55,222 nucleotides of DNA from assembly GCF_018274385.1 (NCBI RefSeq), contig NZ_JAAFYZ010000049.1:1-55222 (forward strand). The letters are read 5' to 3'. Each line of letters opens with the position of its first letter. Position 1 is the first letter of the stretch. The notes beneath the pieces are model-generated. The model searched no databases, was not told where the DNA came from, and saw only the letters and a program-made list of their open reading frames with translations. Origin of the DNA: Catenulispora pinistramenti (GTDB lineage: Bacteria > Actinomycetota > Actinomycetes > Streptomycetales > Catenulisporaceae). A program made the position numbers and the translations under genes. Below, one piece after another: positions 48,659 through 55,222 of the stretch.

Positions 48659-49588
48659 CTAGTTCGCGCGCGCTAGAACCCTTACGGCGTCCCACTTAGC
48701 GCGATAACGCAGATACGCAGCGGTCACGCCGGTGTCGTCACCCTGAGCCAGAGCGCCGAGACCATCTGCTACGTACCGGACCGAACAATCCAGGATCACT
48801 CCGTCCACCCGTTCCTCGGCGCCCAGCGCGCCCTGCGCTACCAGTAACCCCATCAGGCCGCCGTAATCGAGCTCTACGACGGACAACGGATGGAACTCCT
48901 CCAGCCACATCCCCAGCGTCTCCACAGCCTCCACGAGCGGACCCGCCCCGAGCGAGCGCTTCAGGACTCTCAACGCCCTGGCACATCGCTTGCGCGCCTG
49001 GCTCATCGCGGTGCGGAAGTGGAGCGTCGGGACCGCGACCTTCTCGGCGCCCTCGCGTCCGTCGTCGCCGTCACCGGCACCCCCGCCGCCGTCCTCGCCG
49101 CCCCGTACCGCGTCCTCCAGACCGAACAGGACCAGCCAGCGGATCGGGACCTGCCAGGACGCCGTCAGGATGTGCGGCAGCGCCTCCGGGTCGTCGGCCC
49201 ACCACCGTTCGTACTCACTGTCGGCCCGGTCGAGCACCGCCTGCGGCCAGAACAACCGCACGCCGCCGTCGCCGTGGACCGCGCGGAGTTCGGTCAGCGC
49301 CAGCCAGGACCGCAGCCGTGACTGCCACGGGCACAGCAGCGGGTCAGCACCGGCGTCCAGGACATAGGCGACCCGCGCCTCGTTCTCCGGGACGGCGATC
49401 GGCGGGACCGCGATCAGCCCGCGCAGGGCGGCACTCTGCTCCTCGGCGACGGTCTTCGGCTCGGGGTTCCGCCGCAGCCAGTCCTCCCACTGCGCGCGCT
49501 CTCCGGCCGGGAAGGCGGCCAGCGGCTCATAGACCCGCAAGTAGGCCATGTAGGGCGCCGGAATCGCGCCGCCGGGGGATGCGCGCAC
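48659..49588 (-). CDS. Conserved hypothetical protein linked to bldC (SCO4090-like)
   Basis: The 309-residue soluble protein starts around MAYLRVYEPLAAFPAGERAQWEDWL. It has Trp-rich and Leu-rich segments (LLCPWQSRLRSWLALTELRA, RWWADDPEALPHILTASWQVPIRWLVLFGLED) and an acidic/Gly-rich insertion (RGGEDGGGGAGDGDDGREG). It occupies the place between bldC and valine dehydrogenase, as SCO4090 does in S. coelicolor. Function is unknown. GTG 49588 is used, but ATG 49549 would start at the conserved MAYLRVYEP and cannot be excluded. Confidence 0.8.
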   Translation of the reverse strand: MRASPGGAIPAPYMAYLRVYEPLAAFPAGERAQWEDWLRRNPEPKTVAEEQSAALRGLIAVPPIAVPENEARVAYVLDAGADPLLCPWQSRLRSWLALTELRAVHGDGGVRLFWPQAVLDRADSEYERWWADDPEALPHILTASWQVPIRWLVLFGLEDAVRGGEDGGGGAGDGDDGREGAEKVAVPTLHFRTAMSQARKRCARALRVLKRSLGAGPLVEAVETLGMWLEEFHPLSVVELDYGGLMGLLVAQGALGAEERVDGVILDCSVRYVADGLGALAQGDDTGVTAAYLRYRAKWDAVRVLARAN

Positions 49589-49706
49589 GTAGTGATGCTC
49601 TCACCTATGGCGCCGCCGCGCGTCACGCATGTGCCGGTCGGTCAGCCGATCCCGACGCGTCCCGCGCCATCTCAGCCCCACGCGCCCCTGCGCGCCCCGG
49701 CCCGAA

Positions 49707-49712
49707 TAGGCT
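49707..49712 (+). promoter_or_regulatory. -10 element upstream of vdh
   Basis: TAGGCT lies 6 bases before an in-frame ATG at 49719, so transcription probably starts there. The Shine-Dalgarno-supported start of vdh is 117 bases further on. Confidence 0.5.
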
Positions 49713-49835
49713 TCCTCCATGCTGCCTCCGATCCCAGGATCGAAACCGGGCGATCCCCACGCGGCCCTGCGGAGGCCGGAGGCCGAGTACCACAGCAAGC
49801 CTCCCCGACCACCAGTCATCACCAGGAGCGACGCA

Positions 49836-50924
49836 GTGTCCGACAAGACTGACAACGACGTCAGCGAGGTATTCGCCAACGACCACGAGCAGGTCGTGTA
49901 CTGCCGCGACGAAGAGACCGGCCTGAAGGCCATCATCGCGGTCCACAACACCCTGCTCGGCCCCGGCCTCGGCGGTACCCGCTTCTTCCCCTACGCGAGC
50001 GAGCAGGACGCGCTGAAGGACGTCCTGCGTCTGTCGCGCGGCATGTCCTACAAGAACGCCCTCGCCGGTCTGGACCTCGGCGGCGGCAAGGCCGTCATCA
50101 TCGGCGACCCGAACGAGATCAAGTCCGAGGCGCTGCTGCGCGCCTACGGCCGCTTCGTGCAGTCCCTCAACGGGCGCTACTACACCGCCTGCGACGTCGG
50201 CACCTACGTGCAGGACATGGACATCGTCTCCCGGGAGTCGAAGTTCGTCACCGGCCGCTCGGTCGAGTCCGGCGGCGCCGGCGACTCCTCCGTGCTCACC
50301 GCCTACGGCGTCTTCCAGGGCATGCGGGCCTCCGCCGAGTACCTGTGGGGCGCCCCGTCGCTGGCCGGCAAGCGGGTCGGCATCTCCGGCGTCGGCAAGG
50401 TCGGCCGCTACCTGGTCGGGCACCTGATCGAGGACGGCGCGTCGATCGTCGCCACCGACCCGTACGAGGGCGCCATCCAGTGGCTGCGCGACAACTTCGC
50501 GCAGGTGGAGGTCGCCGCGAGCGCCGAGGAGCTGATCGGGGCCGACATAGACGTCTACGCCCCGTGCGCGCTCGGCGGCGCCCTGGACGACGCCACGGTC
50601 GCCGCGCTCACCGCGAAGATCGTCTGCGGTGCGGCGAACAACCAGCTCGCGCACCCCGGCGTGGAGAAGCAGCTGGAGGCCCGCGGGATCCTCTACGCAC
50701 CGGACTACCTGGTGAACTCCGGCGGTGTGATCCAGGTCGCAGACGAGATCAACGGCTTCGATTTCGAGCGGGCCAAGCGCCGGGCGTCGGGGATTTTCGA
50801 CACCACGATGCGGATCTACTCCCTGGCGTCGGAGGAGGGTGTGCCCCCCTCGGTGGCCGCTGACAGGCTCGCGGAGCGGCGCATGCGGGACGTGGGTCGC
50901 TTGCGAGGCGTATACCTTCCGTAA
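49836..50924 (+). CDS. vdh: Valine (Leu/Phe/Val family) dehydrogenase
   Basis: The 362-residue NAD-dependent amino acid dehydrogenase has catalytic Lys in [19 protein letters not shown], the second Gly-rich loop [13 protein letters not shown] of the NAD fold and [30 protein letters not shown]. It deaminates branched-chain amino acids, which feed acyl-CoA precursors for fatty acids and polyketides. GTG 49836 was chosen: aggag lies 7 bases before it and the length fits the family. An in-frame ATG at 49719 would add 39 Pro/Arg-rich residues. The place next to bldC matches Streptomyces. Confidence 0.93.
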   Translation: MSDKTDNDVSEVFANDHEQVVYCRDEETGLKAIIAVHNTLLGPGLGGTRFFPYASEQDALKDVLRLSRGMSYKNALAGLDLGGGKAVIIGDPNEIKSEALLRAYGRFVQSLNGRYYTACDVGTYVQDMDIVSRESKFVTGRSVESGGAGDSSVLTAYGVFQGMRASAEYLWGAPSLAGKRVGISGVGKVGRYLVGHLIEDGASIVATDPYEGAIQWLRDNFAQVEVAASAEELIGADIDVYAPCALGGALDDATVAALTAKIVCGAANNQLAHPGVEKQLEARGILYAPDYLVNSGGVIQVADEINGFDFERAKRRASGIFDTTMRIYSLASEEGVPPSVAADRLAERRMRDVGRLRGVYLP

Positions 50925-50990
50925 GCCTCCCGACAGGACGCCTCGTCAGATACCCCCGGTGGCGCGTGGCATCGATGCGGGTATAAGCGC

Positions 50991-51023
50991 TATCGTGGGG
51001 TCGTGCCTGTGACACCCGAGTAA
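50991..51023 (+). promoter_or_regulatory. Promoter with possible leaderless micro-ORF before the DUF3073 gene
   Basis: TATCGT (50991-50996) is followed after 6 bases by GTG 51003, opening a six-codon ORF (MPVTPE, stop 51021-51023), about 145 bases upstream of the DUF3073 start. Confidence 0.35.
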
Positions 51024-51166
51024 CGCGGTCGGCTATGCCTGTTCGTGCCGATCAGCCGTATGGCTCGTACCGATCGGTTGGGGAAACAGGTACCGTGAGT
51101 TCTCACGACTGACCGTATGACCGGAGCAGGGGCAGACCAGCCCCGATCGTTGAGGGGGTCGAGCCA

Positions 51167-51439
51167 ATGGGGCGCGGCCGGGCCAAGGCCAAGCAGACGC
51201 GGGTCGCCCGAGACCTGAAGTATCGCGACGTGGGGACCGACCTGACGCAGCTCCAGCGGGAGCTGCAGCGGGACGGGCACACGTCCAACGGGCACACCGC
51301 CGAGGCACCGTCGCAGCAGGACGACGACGACGACGCGGACGACGACGAGTTGTACGCGAAGTACGCCGACGATGACGGCGATGACGACTACGACAGCGCG
51401 GACGACGGCGGTTCCCACCGCAGTCACCACCGCAGTTGA
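51167..51439 (+). CDS. DUF3073 protein
   Basis: The 90-residue actinobacterial protein has a conserved basic N-terminus (MGRGRAKAKQTRVARDLKYR) and then a very acidic Asp-rich tail ending in Ser/His/Arg. The function is unknown; the N-terminus could bind nucleic acid. It is found next to purM in Streptomyces, as here. Gaggggg, 9 bases before the ATG, is the ribosome-binding site. A perfect 11-bp hairpin follows at 51472-51496. Confidence 0.9.
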   Translation: MGRGRAKAKQTRVARDLKYRDVGTDLTQLQRELQRDGHTSNGHTAEAPSQQDDDDDADDDELYAKYADDDGDDDYDSADDGGSHRSHHRS

Positions 51440-51471
51440 GGCTGGACCGGGCCGCCGAGCACCGGTTGAGT

Positions 51472-51496
51472 AGGCCCGTCCCCCTGGGACGGGCCT
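51472..51496 (+). terminator. Terminator of the DUF3073 gene
   Basis: aggcccgtccc/gggacgggcct 11-bp stem, 3-nt loop, then ttcgt. Confidence 0.85.
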
Positions 51497-51592
51497 TCGT
51501 CACGCCTTGAGAAGACGCCCACGCGTGAGGCGCGTGTGGTCGGTGGGACAGATGATGCGCCCCAGCGGGGTCACCGCCGAGGCGCCCTTTCA

Positions 51593-51621
51593 GCTTTCCC
51601 GAAAATCGGCTTTCCCGAAAA
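51593..51621. repeat. 13-bp direct repeat beyond purM
   Basis: gctttcccgaaaa occurs at 51593-51605 and 51609-51621 with a 3-base spacer, between the convergent DUF3073 and purM ends. Confidence 0.75.
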
Positions 51622-51638
51622 GTGACGGGTACTACTTA

Positions 51639-52727
51639 CTACTCCGCGTAGTCGCCGTGCAGGGACGCCGCGCCGTCGCCGCCCTTCGCGCCGCCGACGG
51701 TCGCCGTGCCGTCCGCCGCCGCGACGACCTCGCCGCACACCCAGCTCGGCAACCCGCGCTCGGCCAGCAGCGCCAGCGCCGGGTCGACCGCGGCCGCCGG
51801 CAGCACCGCGACCATCCCGACGCCCATGTTGAGCGTCTTCTCCAGCTCCAGCGTCGCGACCCCGCCGAGCGCGCCGACCGTGGTGAACACCGCCGGCGGC
51901 GTCCAGGTCGCGCGGTCCAGCCGCGCTTCCAGCCCGGCCGGGATGATCCGCGCGATGTTCGCCGCCACGCCGCCGCCGGTGATGTGCGAGAACGCGTGCA
52001 CCTGGACGTGCGCGATCAGGGCCAGGCAGTCCAGCGAGTAGATCCGGGTCGGCTCCAGCAGTTCCTCGCCGAGCGTGCGGCCGAACTCCGGCACCTCGCG
52101 GTCCAGCTGCCAGCCGGCGACATCGAAGAACACGTGCCGCAGCAGCGAGTACCCGTTGGAGTGCGCGCCGGAGGAGGCCATCGCGACCAGCACGTCGCCT
52201 TCGCGGACCCGCTCCGGGCCGAGCACCCTGTCCGCCTCGACCACGCCGGTCCCGGCCCCGGCCACGTCGTACTCACCCGGCTTGAGCAGGCCCGGGTGCT
52301 CCGCGGTCTCGCCGCCGACCAGCGCGCAGCCGGCCAGCACACAGCCCTCGGCGATGCCCTTGACGATCCCGGCGACGACCTCGGGCACCACCTTGCCGGT
52401 GGCGATGTAGTCGGTCATGAACAGCGGCTCGGCCCCGCACACCACCAGGTCGTCCACGACCATGCCGACCAGGTCCCGGCCGATGGTGTCGTGCCGGTCC
52501 AGGCGCTGCGCGATCGCCACCTTGGTGCCGACGCCGTCGGTGGAGGTGGCCAGCAGCGGCCGGTCGTACGCCTTCAGCGCGGAGGCGTCGAACAGACCCG
52601 CGAAGCCGCCGATACCGCCCAGCACCTCCGGCCGCCGGGTCTTGGCGACCCACTCCTTCATCAGCTCGACCGCGCGGTCGCCGGCCTCGATGTCGACGCC
52701 GGCGGCGGCGTAAGTGGCTCCTGACAT
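51639..52727 (-). CDS. purM: Phosphoribosylformylglycinamidine cyclo-ligase (AIR synthetase)
   Basis: The 362-residue enzyme makes aminoimidazole ribotide from FGAM with ATP, the fifth step of purine synthesis. Family segments: TYAAAGVDIEAGDRAVELMK at the start, LLATSTDGVGTKVAIAQ, RDLVGMVVDDLVVCGAEPLFMTDYIA and VALVGGETAEHPGLLKPGEYDVAG-like residues (here GCALVGGETAEHPGLL). It lies 86 bases downstream of purF on the same strand, so the two are probably an operon. Confidence 0.96.
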   Translation of the reverse strand: MSGATYAAAGVDIEAGDRAVELMKEWVAKTRRPEVLGGIGGFAGLFDASALKAYDRPLLATSTDGVGTKVAIAQRLDRHDTIGRDLVGMVVDDLVVCGAEPLFMTDYIATGKVVPEVVAGIVKGIAEGCVLAGCALVGGETAEHPGLLKPGEYDVAGAGTGVVEADRVLGPERVREGDVLVAMASSGAHSNGYSLLRHVFFDVAGWQLDREVPEFGRTLGEELLEPTRIYSLDCLALIAHVQVHAFSHITGGGVAANIARIIPAGLEARLDRATWTPPAVFTTVGALGGVATLELEKTLNMGVGMVAVLPAAAVDPALALLAERGLPSWVCGEVVAAADGTATVGGAKGGDGAASLHGDYAE

Positions 52728-52813
52728 GGGGGTTCCTTCGGTGGTTCGCCTTGAGCGGCGCTCAGCGGCGGCAGCGGTCAGCGGCGGTCAGCGTCGGCGT
52801 CGGCCGCGCTCGG

Positions 52814-54331
52814 TCACGGGCGCGACAGGGCGTCGGTGTGGGCCAGCGGATCGACCGCGATCTCCAGGAGGTGCTTGCCCAGCAGCTCCTCCTCGGGCAG
52901 CTCGATCGGGTAGACACCGTCGAAGCACGCGCGGCACAGCCGCTCGGCGCTCTGGTGCGTGGCCGCGGTCATGCCGTCCAGGGTGATGTACGCCAGCGAG
53001 TCGGCGCCTATCGACTTGGCGATCTCCTCGGTGCTCAGACCGTTGGCGATCAGCTCGGCGCGGGTGGCGAAGTCGATGCCGTAGAAACACGGCCACTTCA
53101 CCGGCGGGGAGGAGATCCGCAGGTGCACCTCGACGGCCCCGGCCTCGCGCAGCATCTTCAGCACCGCCCGCTGGGTGTTGCCGCGCACGATCGAGTCGTC
53201 CACGACGACCAGCCGCTTGCCCTCGATCACCTCGCGCAGCGGGTTCAGCTTCAGCCGCACGCCCAGCTGGCGCAGGGTCTGGCTGGGCTGGATGAAGGTG
53301 CGGCCGACGTAGGCGTTCTTCACGAAGCCCGAGCCGTACGGGATGCCCGACTCCTCGGCGTAGCCGATGGCGGCCGGCGTCCCGGACTCCGGCGTGGCGA
53401 TCACCAGGTCGGCCTCGACCGGCGCCTCGCGGGCCAGGGTGCGGCCCATCTCCACGCGCGCGGCGTGCACGTTCCGGCCGGCCAGGGTGGCGTCCGGGCG
53501 GGCCAGGTACACGTACTCGAAGACGCAGCCCTTGGGCCGCGGCTCGGCGAAGTGCCGCGAGCGCAGGCCGTTCTCGTCCACGGCGACCAGCTCGCCGGGC
53601 TCGATCTCCCGGATGAAGCCGGCGCCGACGGTGTCCAGCGCGGCCTGCTCGGAGGCCACGATCCAGCCGCGGTCCAGCCGGCCCAGCATCAGCGGCCGCA
53701 CGCCCTGCGGGTCGCGCGCCGCGTAGAGCGTGGTCTCGTCCATGAAGACCAGGGAGAAGGCGCCGCGCAGCTGCGGCAGCACCTCGACGGCCGCGTCCTC
53801 CAGGGACCGGTCCGGGTAGGACGACAGCAGCTCGGTCATCAGGCCGGTGTCCGAGGTCATGGCGTGCTTGTCGGTGACCCCGGTCACGGCCCGCCGCTCG
53901 GCGGCCAGCCGGGCCAGCTCGCCGGTGTTGGTCAGGTTGCCGTTGTGGCCCAGGGCCACGGCGCCGTGCGCGGTGGCTCGGAAGGTCGGCTGTGCGTTCT
54001 CCCACACCGAGGAACCGGTGGTGGAGTAGCGGTTGTGGCCGATGGCCAGGTAGCCCTGCAGGGACTGCAAGGTGGCCTCGTCGAAGACCTGGGAGACCAG
54101 GCCCATGTCCTTGTAGACCAGGATCTGGTTGCCGTTCGAGACGGCGATCCCGGCGGATTCCTGGCCGCGGTGCTGGAGCGCGTACAGGCCGAAGTACGCG
54201 AGCTTGGCGACCTCTTCGCCGGGGGCCCAGACGCCGAAGACTCCGCAGGCGTCCTGCGGGCCGGTGTCCTGGGGGTCGAGTTCGTGGGTGAGTCTGCCAT
54301 CGCCGGGGCGGAAGCCGGAAGGGTGGATCAC
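52814..54331 (-). CDS. purF: Amidophosphoribosyltransferase
   Basis: The 505-residue enzyme performs the first committed step of purine synthesis: PRPP plus glutamine gives phosphoribosylamine. The nucleophile Cys29 follows a 28-residue propeptide (PQDA before CGVFGVWAPG), which is normally removed. The phosphoribosyltransferase loop is VVVDDSIVRGNT, and Cys in WPCFYGIDF and RLCRACF fits an Fe-S-type PurF. GTG 54331 is leaderless by promoter spacing (minus-strand TAGACT 6 bases before it). purM follows. Confidence 0.96.
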   Translation of the reverse strand: MIHPSGFRPGDGRLTHELDPQDTGPQDACGVFGVWAPGEEVAKLAYFGLYALQHRGQESAGIAVSNGNQILVYKDMGLVSQVFDEATLQSLQGYLAIGHNRYSTTGSSVWENAQPTFRATAHGAVALGHNGNLTNTGELARLAAERRAVTGVTDKHAMTSDTGLMTELLSSYPDRSLEDAAVEVLPQLRGAFSLVFMDETTLYAARDPQGVRPLMLGRLDRGWIVASEQAALDTVGAGFIREIEPGELVAVDENGLRSRHFAEPRPKGCVFEYVYLARPDATLAGRNVHAARVEMGRTLAREAPVEADLVIATPESGTPAAIGYAEESGIPYGSGFVKNAYVGRTFIQPSQTLRQLGVRLKLNPLREVIEGKRLVVVDDSIVRGNTQRAVLKMLREAGAVEVHLRISSPPVKWPCFYGIDFATRAELIANGLSTEEIAKSIGADSLAYITLDGMTAATHQSAERLCRACFDGVYPIELPEEELLGKHLLEIAVDPLAHTDALSRP

Positions 54332-54337
54332 ACATCG

Positions 54338-54343
54338 AGTCTA
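54338..54343 (-). promoter_or_regulatory. -10 element for leaderless purF mRNA
   Basis: Minus-strand TAGACT lies 6 bases before GTG 54331. Confidence 0.5.
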
Positions 54344-54418
54344 AGCCACGGACTGTGATGATCCTCCCGACCGATATACCTTCCTATCTGCAAATATGCC
54401 CATCGGCGGGGCTATGGC

Positions 54419-55186
54419 TCATCCCATCAGGGGCAGGAACTCCTTCAGGTCCGCCCGCTGCCCACTGGCCGCCAACAGGGCCTCGTCCATCGCTTCAGCC
54501 CAGGTCATCCGGCCGGCGGCGAGCCGGATCCAGGTCCGCGGCGCCATCTCGACCACGTTCGGCGGGGTGCCGCGGGTGTGGCGCGGACCCGCCACACACT
54601 GCACCGCGGCGAACGGCGGCACCCGCAGCTCCACGGAATTGCCCGGGACCTTGGCGGCCATCGCGTCGGCCAACTGGCGGACCGTGATCGCCAGCGCCTC
54701 CCGGTCGTGCGGGAACTCGATCCCGGTGGACCGCTCCAGGTCGTCGGCGTGCACCGTGGCCTCGACGATCCGCGAGACCAGGAAGTCGTCGAACCGCATC
54801 GGGCCGAACCGCATGGCGATCAGGTCCTCGTCGCCGTAGCGCGCCATGAGCTTCTCGGCCTCGGCGACCTCGTCGGCCAGCACCACGCCGTCGGCCACCA
54901 GCTCCCGGGTGCCGGCGTCGACCGCGGCACTGGCGGTCGGCGTCGCGGTCAGCCAGTCGTAGACCTCGGCCTGCTCCCCGGACACCGGCTCGGCCGCCCG
55001 GGCCAGGACCGTGTGCACGGTGAAGGCCACGTGGCCGACCAGCGTCTTCACGTCCCAGCCGGTCAGCTTCGACGGCTCGGCCAGCTGCTCCGGCGTCAGG
55101 CGCGCGGCATATCCGACATGGGCCTGCCACTGGTTCGCGACCGCTTGGCGGACCTTGGCGGGGGCGGGACGGCGGGTCTTCGGCAT
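54419..55186 (-). CDS. TIGR03083-type mycothiol-dependent maleylpyruvate isomerase family protein
   Basis: The 255-residue protein has the N-terminal DinB-like helical bundle (QWQAHVGYAARLTPEQLAEPSKLTGWDVKTLVGHVAFTVH) with the family SxLxGWdVxxLVGH segment. A later His-x-x-Asp (VHADDLERSTG) gives possible metal ligands, followed by a sterol-carrier-like C-terminal domain (VAGPRHTRGTPPNVVEMAPRTWIRLAAGRMTWAEAM). Members use mycothiol or bind small ligands. The actual substrate is unknown. It is encoded 87 bases upstream of purF on the same strand with its own strong -10. Confidence 0.85.
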   Translation of the reverse strand: MPKTRRPAPAKVRQAVANQWQAHVGYAARLTPEQLAEPSKLTGWDVKTLVGHVAFTVHTVLARAAEPVSGEQAEVYDWLTATPTASAAVDAGTRELVADGVVLADEVAEAEKLMARYGDEDLIAMRFGPMRFDDFLVSRIVEATVHADDLERSTGIEFPHDREALAITVRQLADAMAAKVPGNSVELRVPPFAAVQCVAGPRHTRGTPPNVVEMAPRTWIRLAAGRMTWAEAMDEALLAASGQRADLKEFLPLMG

Positions 55187-55193
55187 GTCGCGG

Positions 55194-55199
55194 AATATA
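55194..55199 (-). promoter_or_regulatory. -10 element for leaderless TIGR03083-type gene
   Basis: Minus-strand TATATT lies 7 bases before ATG 55186; it is the best -10 match in the window. Confidence 0.55.
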
Positions 55200-55222
55200 G
55201 CGGAGCGCCCAGACGGCCGGGG

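Noticed and set aside
52788-54335. 515-codon frame overlapping purF on the same strand
   Set aside because: It is a shifted-frame, Arg/Pro/Gly-rich shadow; the purF frame carries all catalytic motifs.
1-55222. Mobile elements, prophage, CRISPR or biosynthetic gene cluster
   Set aside because: No transposase, integrase, phage structural gene, Cas gene, PKS/NRPS or RiPP-modifying enzyme was recognised in any frame.

Overview
This is a very GC-rich chromosomal segment of a filamentous, Streptomyces-like actinomycete. Evidence for that placement: a near-canonical bldC (developmental regulator), the gene order bldC / SCO4090-like protein / valine dehydrogenase / DUF3073 / purM / purF known from Streptomyces, the ssb-rpsR-rplI ... 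dnaB replication/ribosome block, an F420-type (LLM) oxidoreductase, a mycothiol-dependent (TIGR03083-type) protein, and many leaderless starts preceded by a TAnnnT -10 element. A non-Streptomyces relative (for example Catenulispora-like) is possible, but this is inference. No insertion sequence, integrase, CRISPR array, rRNA or convincing tRNA was seen.

Layout. 1-4.5 kb: end of ssb, rpsR, rplI, a strong terminator, an exported DMF-amidase-like protein, a DnaA-box-rich leader and dnaB. 4.5-13.3 kb: accessory genes, namely an NTF2-like protein, a divergent TetR/FAD-monooxygenase pair, a giant DUF4132 protein, and a DrrAB-like ABC exporter divergent from its TetR regulator. 13.3-19.6 kb: a six-gene minus-strand operon (response regulator, sensor kinase, lipoprotein, adaptor with a peptidoglycan-binding domain, MacB-like ATPase, MacB-like permease). 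The kinase sensor domain and the lipoprotein appear to share a four-cysteine module. 19.7-25 kb: divergent regulator/enzyme pairs (AraC/EthD, WYL/VOC), a DUF6882-like protein, an alpha/beta hydrolase preceded by a 19-codon small ORF, and a MarR/MFS pair with two palindromic operators.

25-43 kb: the MFS exporter, a Ro60/TROVE protein with a structured leader, a fatty acid hydroxylase, a PhyH dioxygenase, an LLM oxidoreductase, a methyltransferase, a sugar porter with a TPR-like partner, a JAMM peptidase, a TfoX C-terminal-domain protein, a zinc-ribbon/membrane/peptidoglycan-binding protein, a LysR regulator carrying a minisatellite, a TetR/MmpL pair and an M18 aminopeptidase. 42-47.7 kb: M56 peptidase, BlaI-like repressor, cydAB and a secreted CBM2-GH18 chitinase. 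The palindromic operator array lies between blaI and cydA. 48-55.2 kb: the conserved bldC - vdh - DUF3073 - purM - purF block.

The most interesting points are the shared four-Cys sensory/lipoprotein module, the Ro60 leader RNA, the DnaA-box cluster at dnaB, the BlaI/cydAB operator array, the small ORF with a perfect Shine-Dalgarno before a hydrolase that lacks its nucleophilic serine, and the genome-wide leaderless grammar. All coordinates and motifs were read by eye. Family names rest on motif recognition, not on searches.
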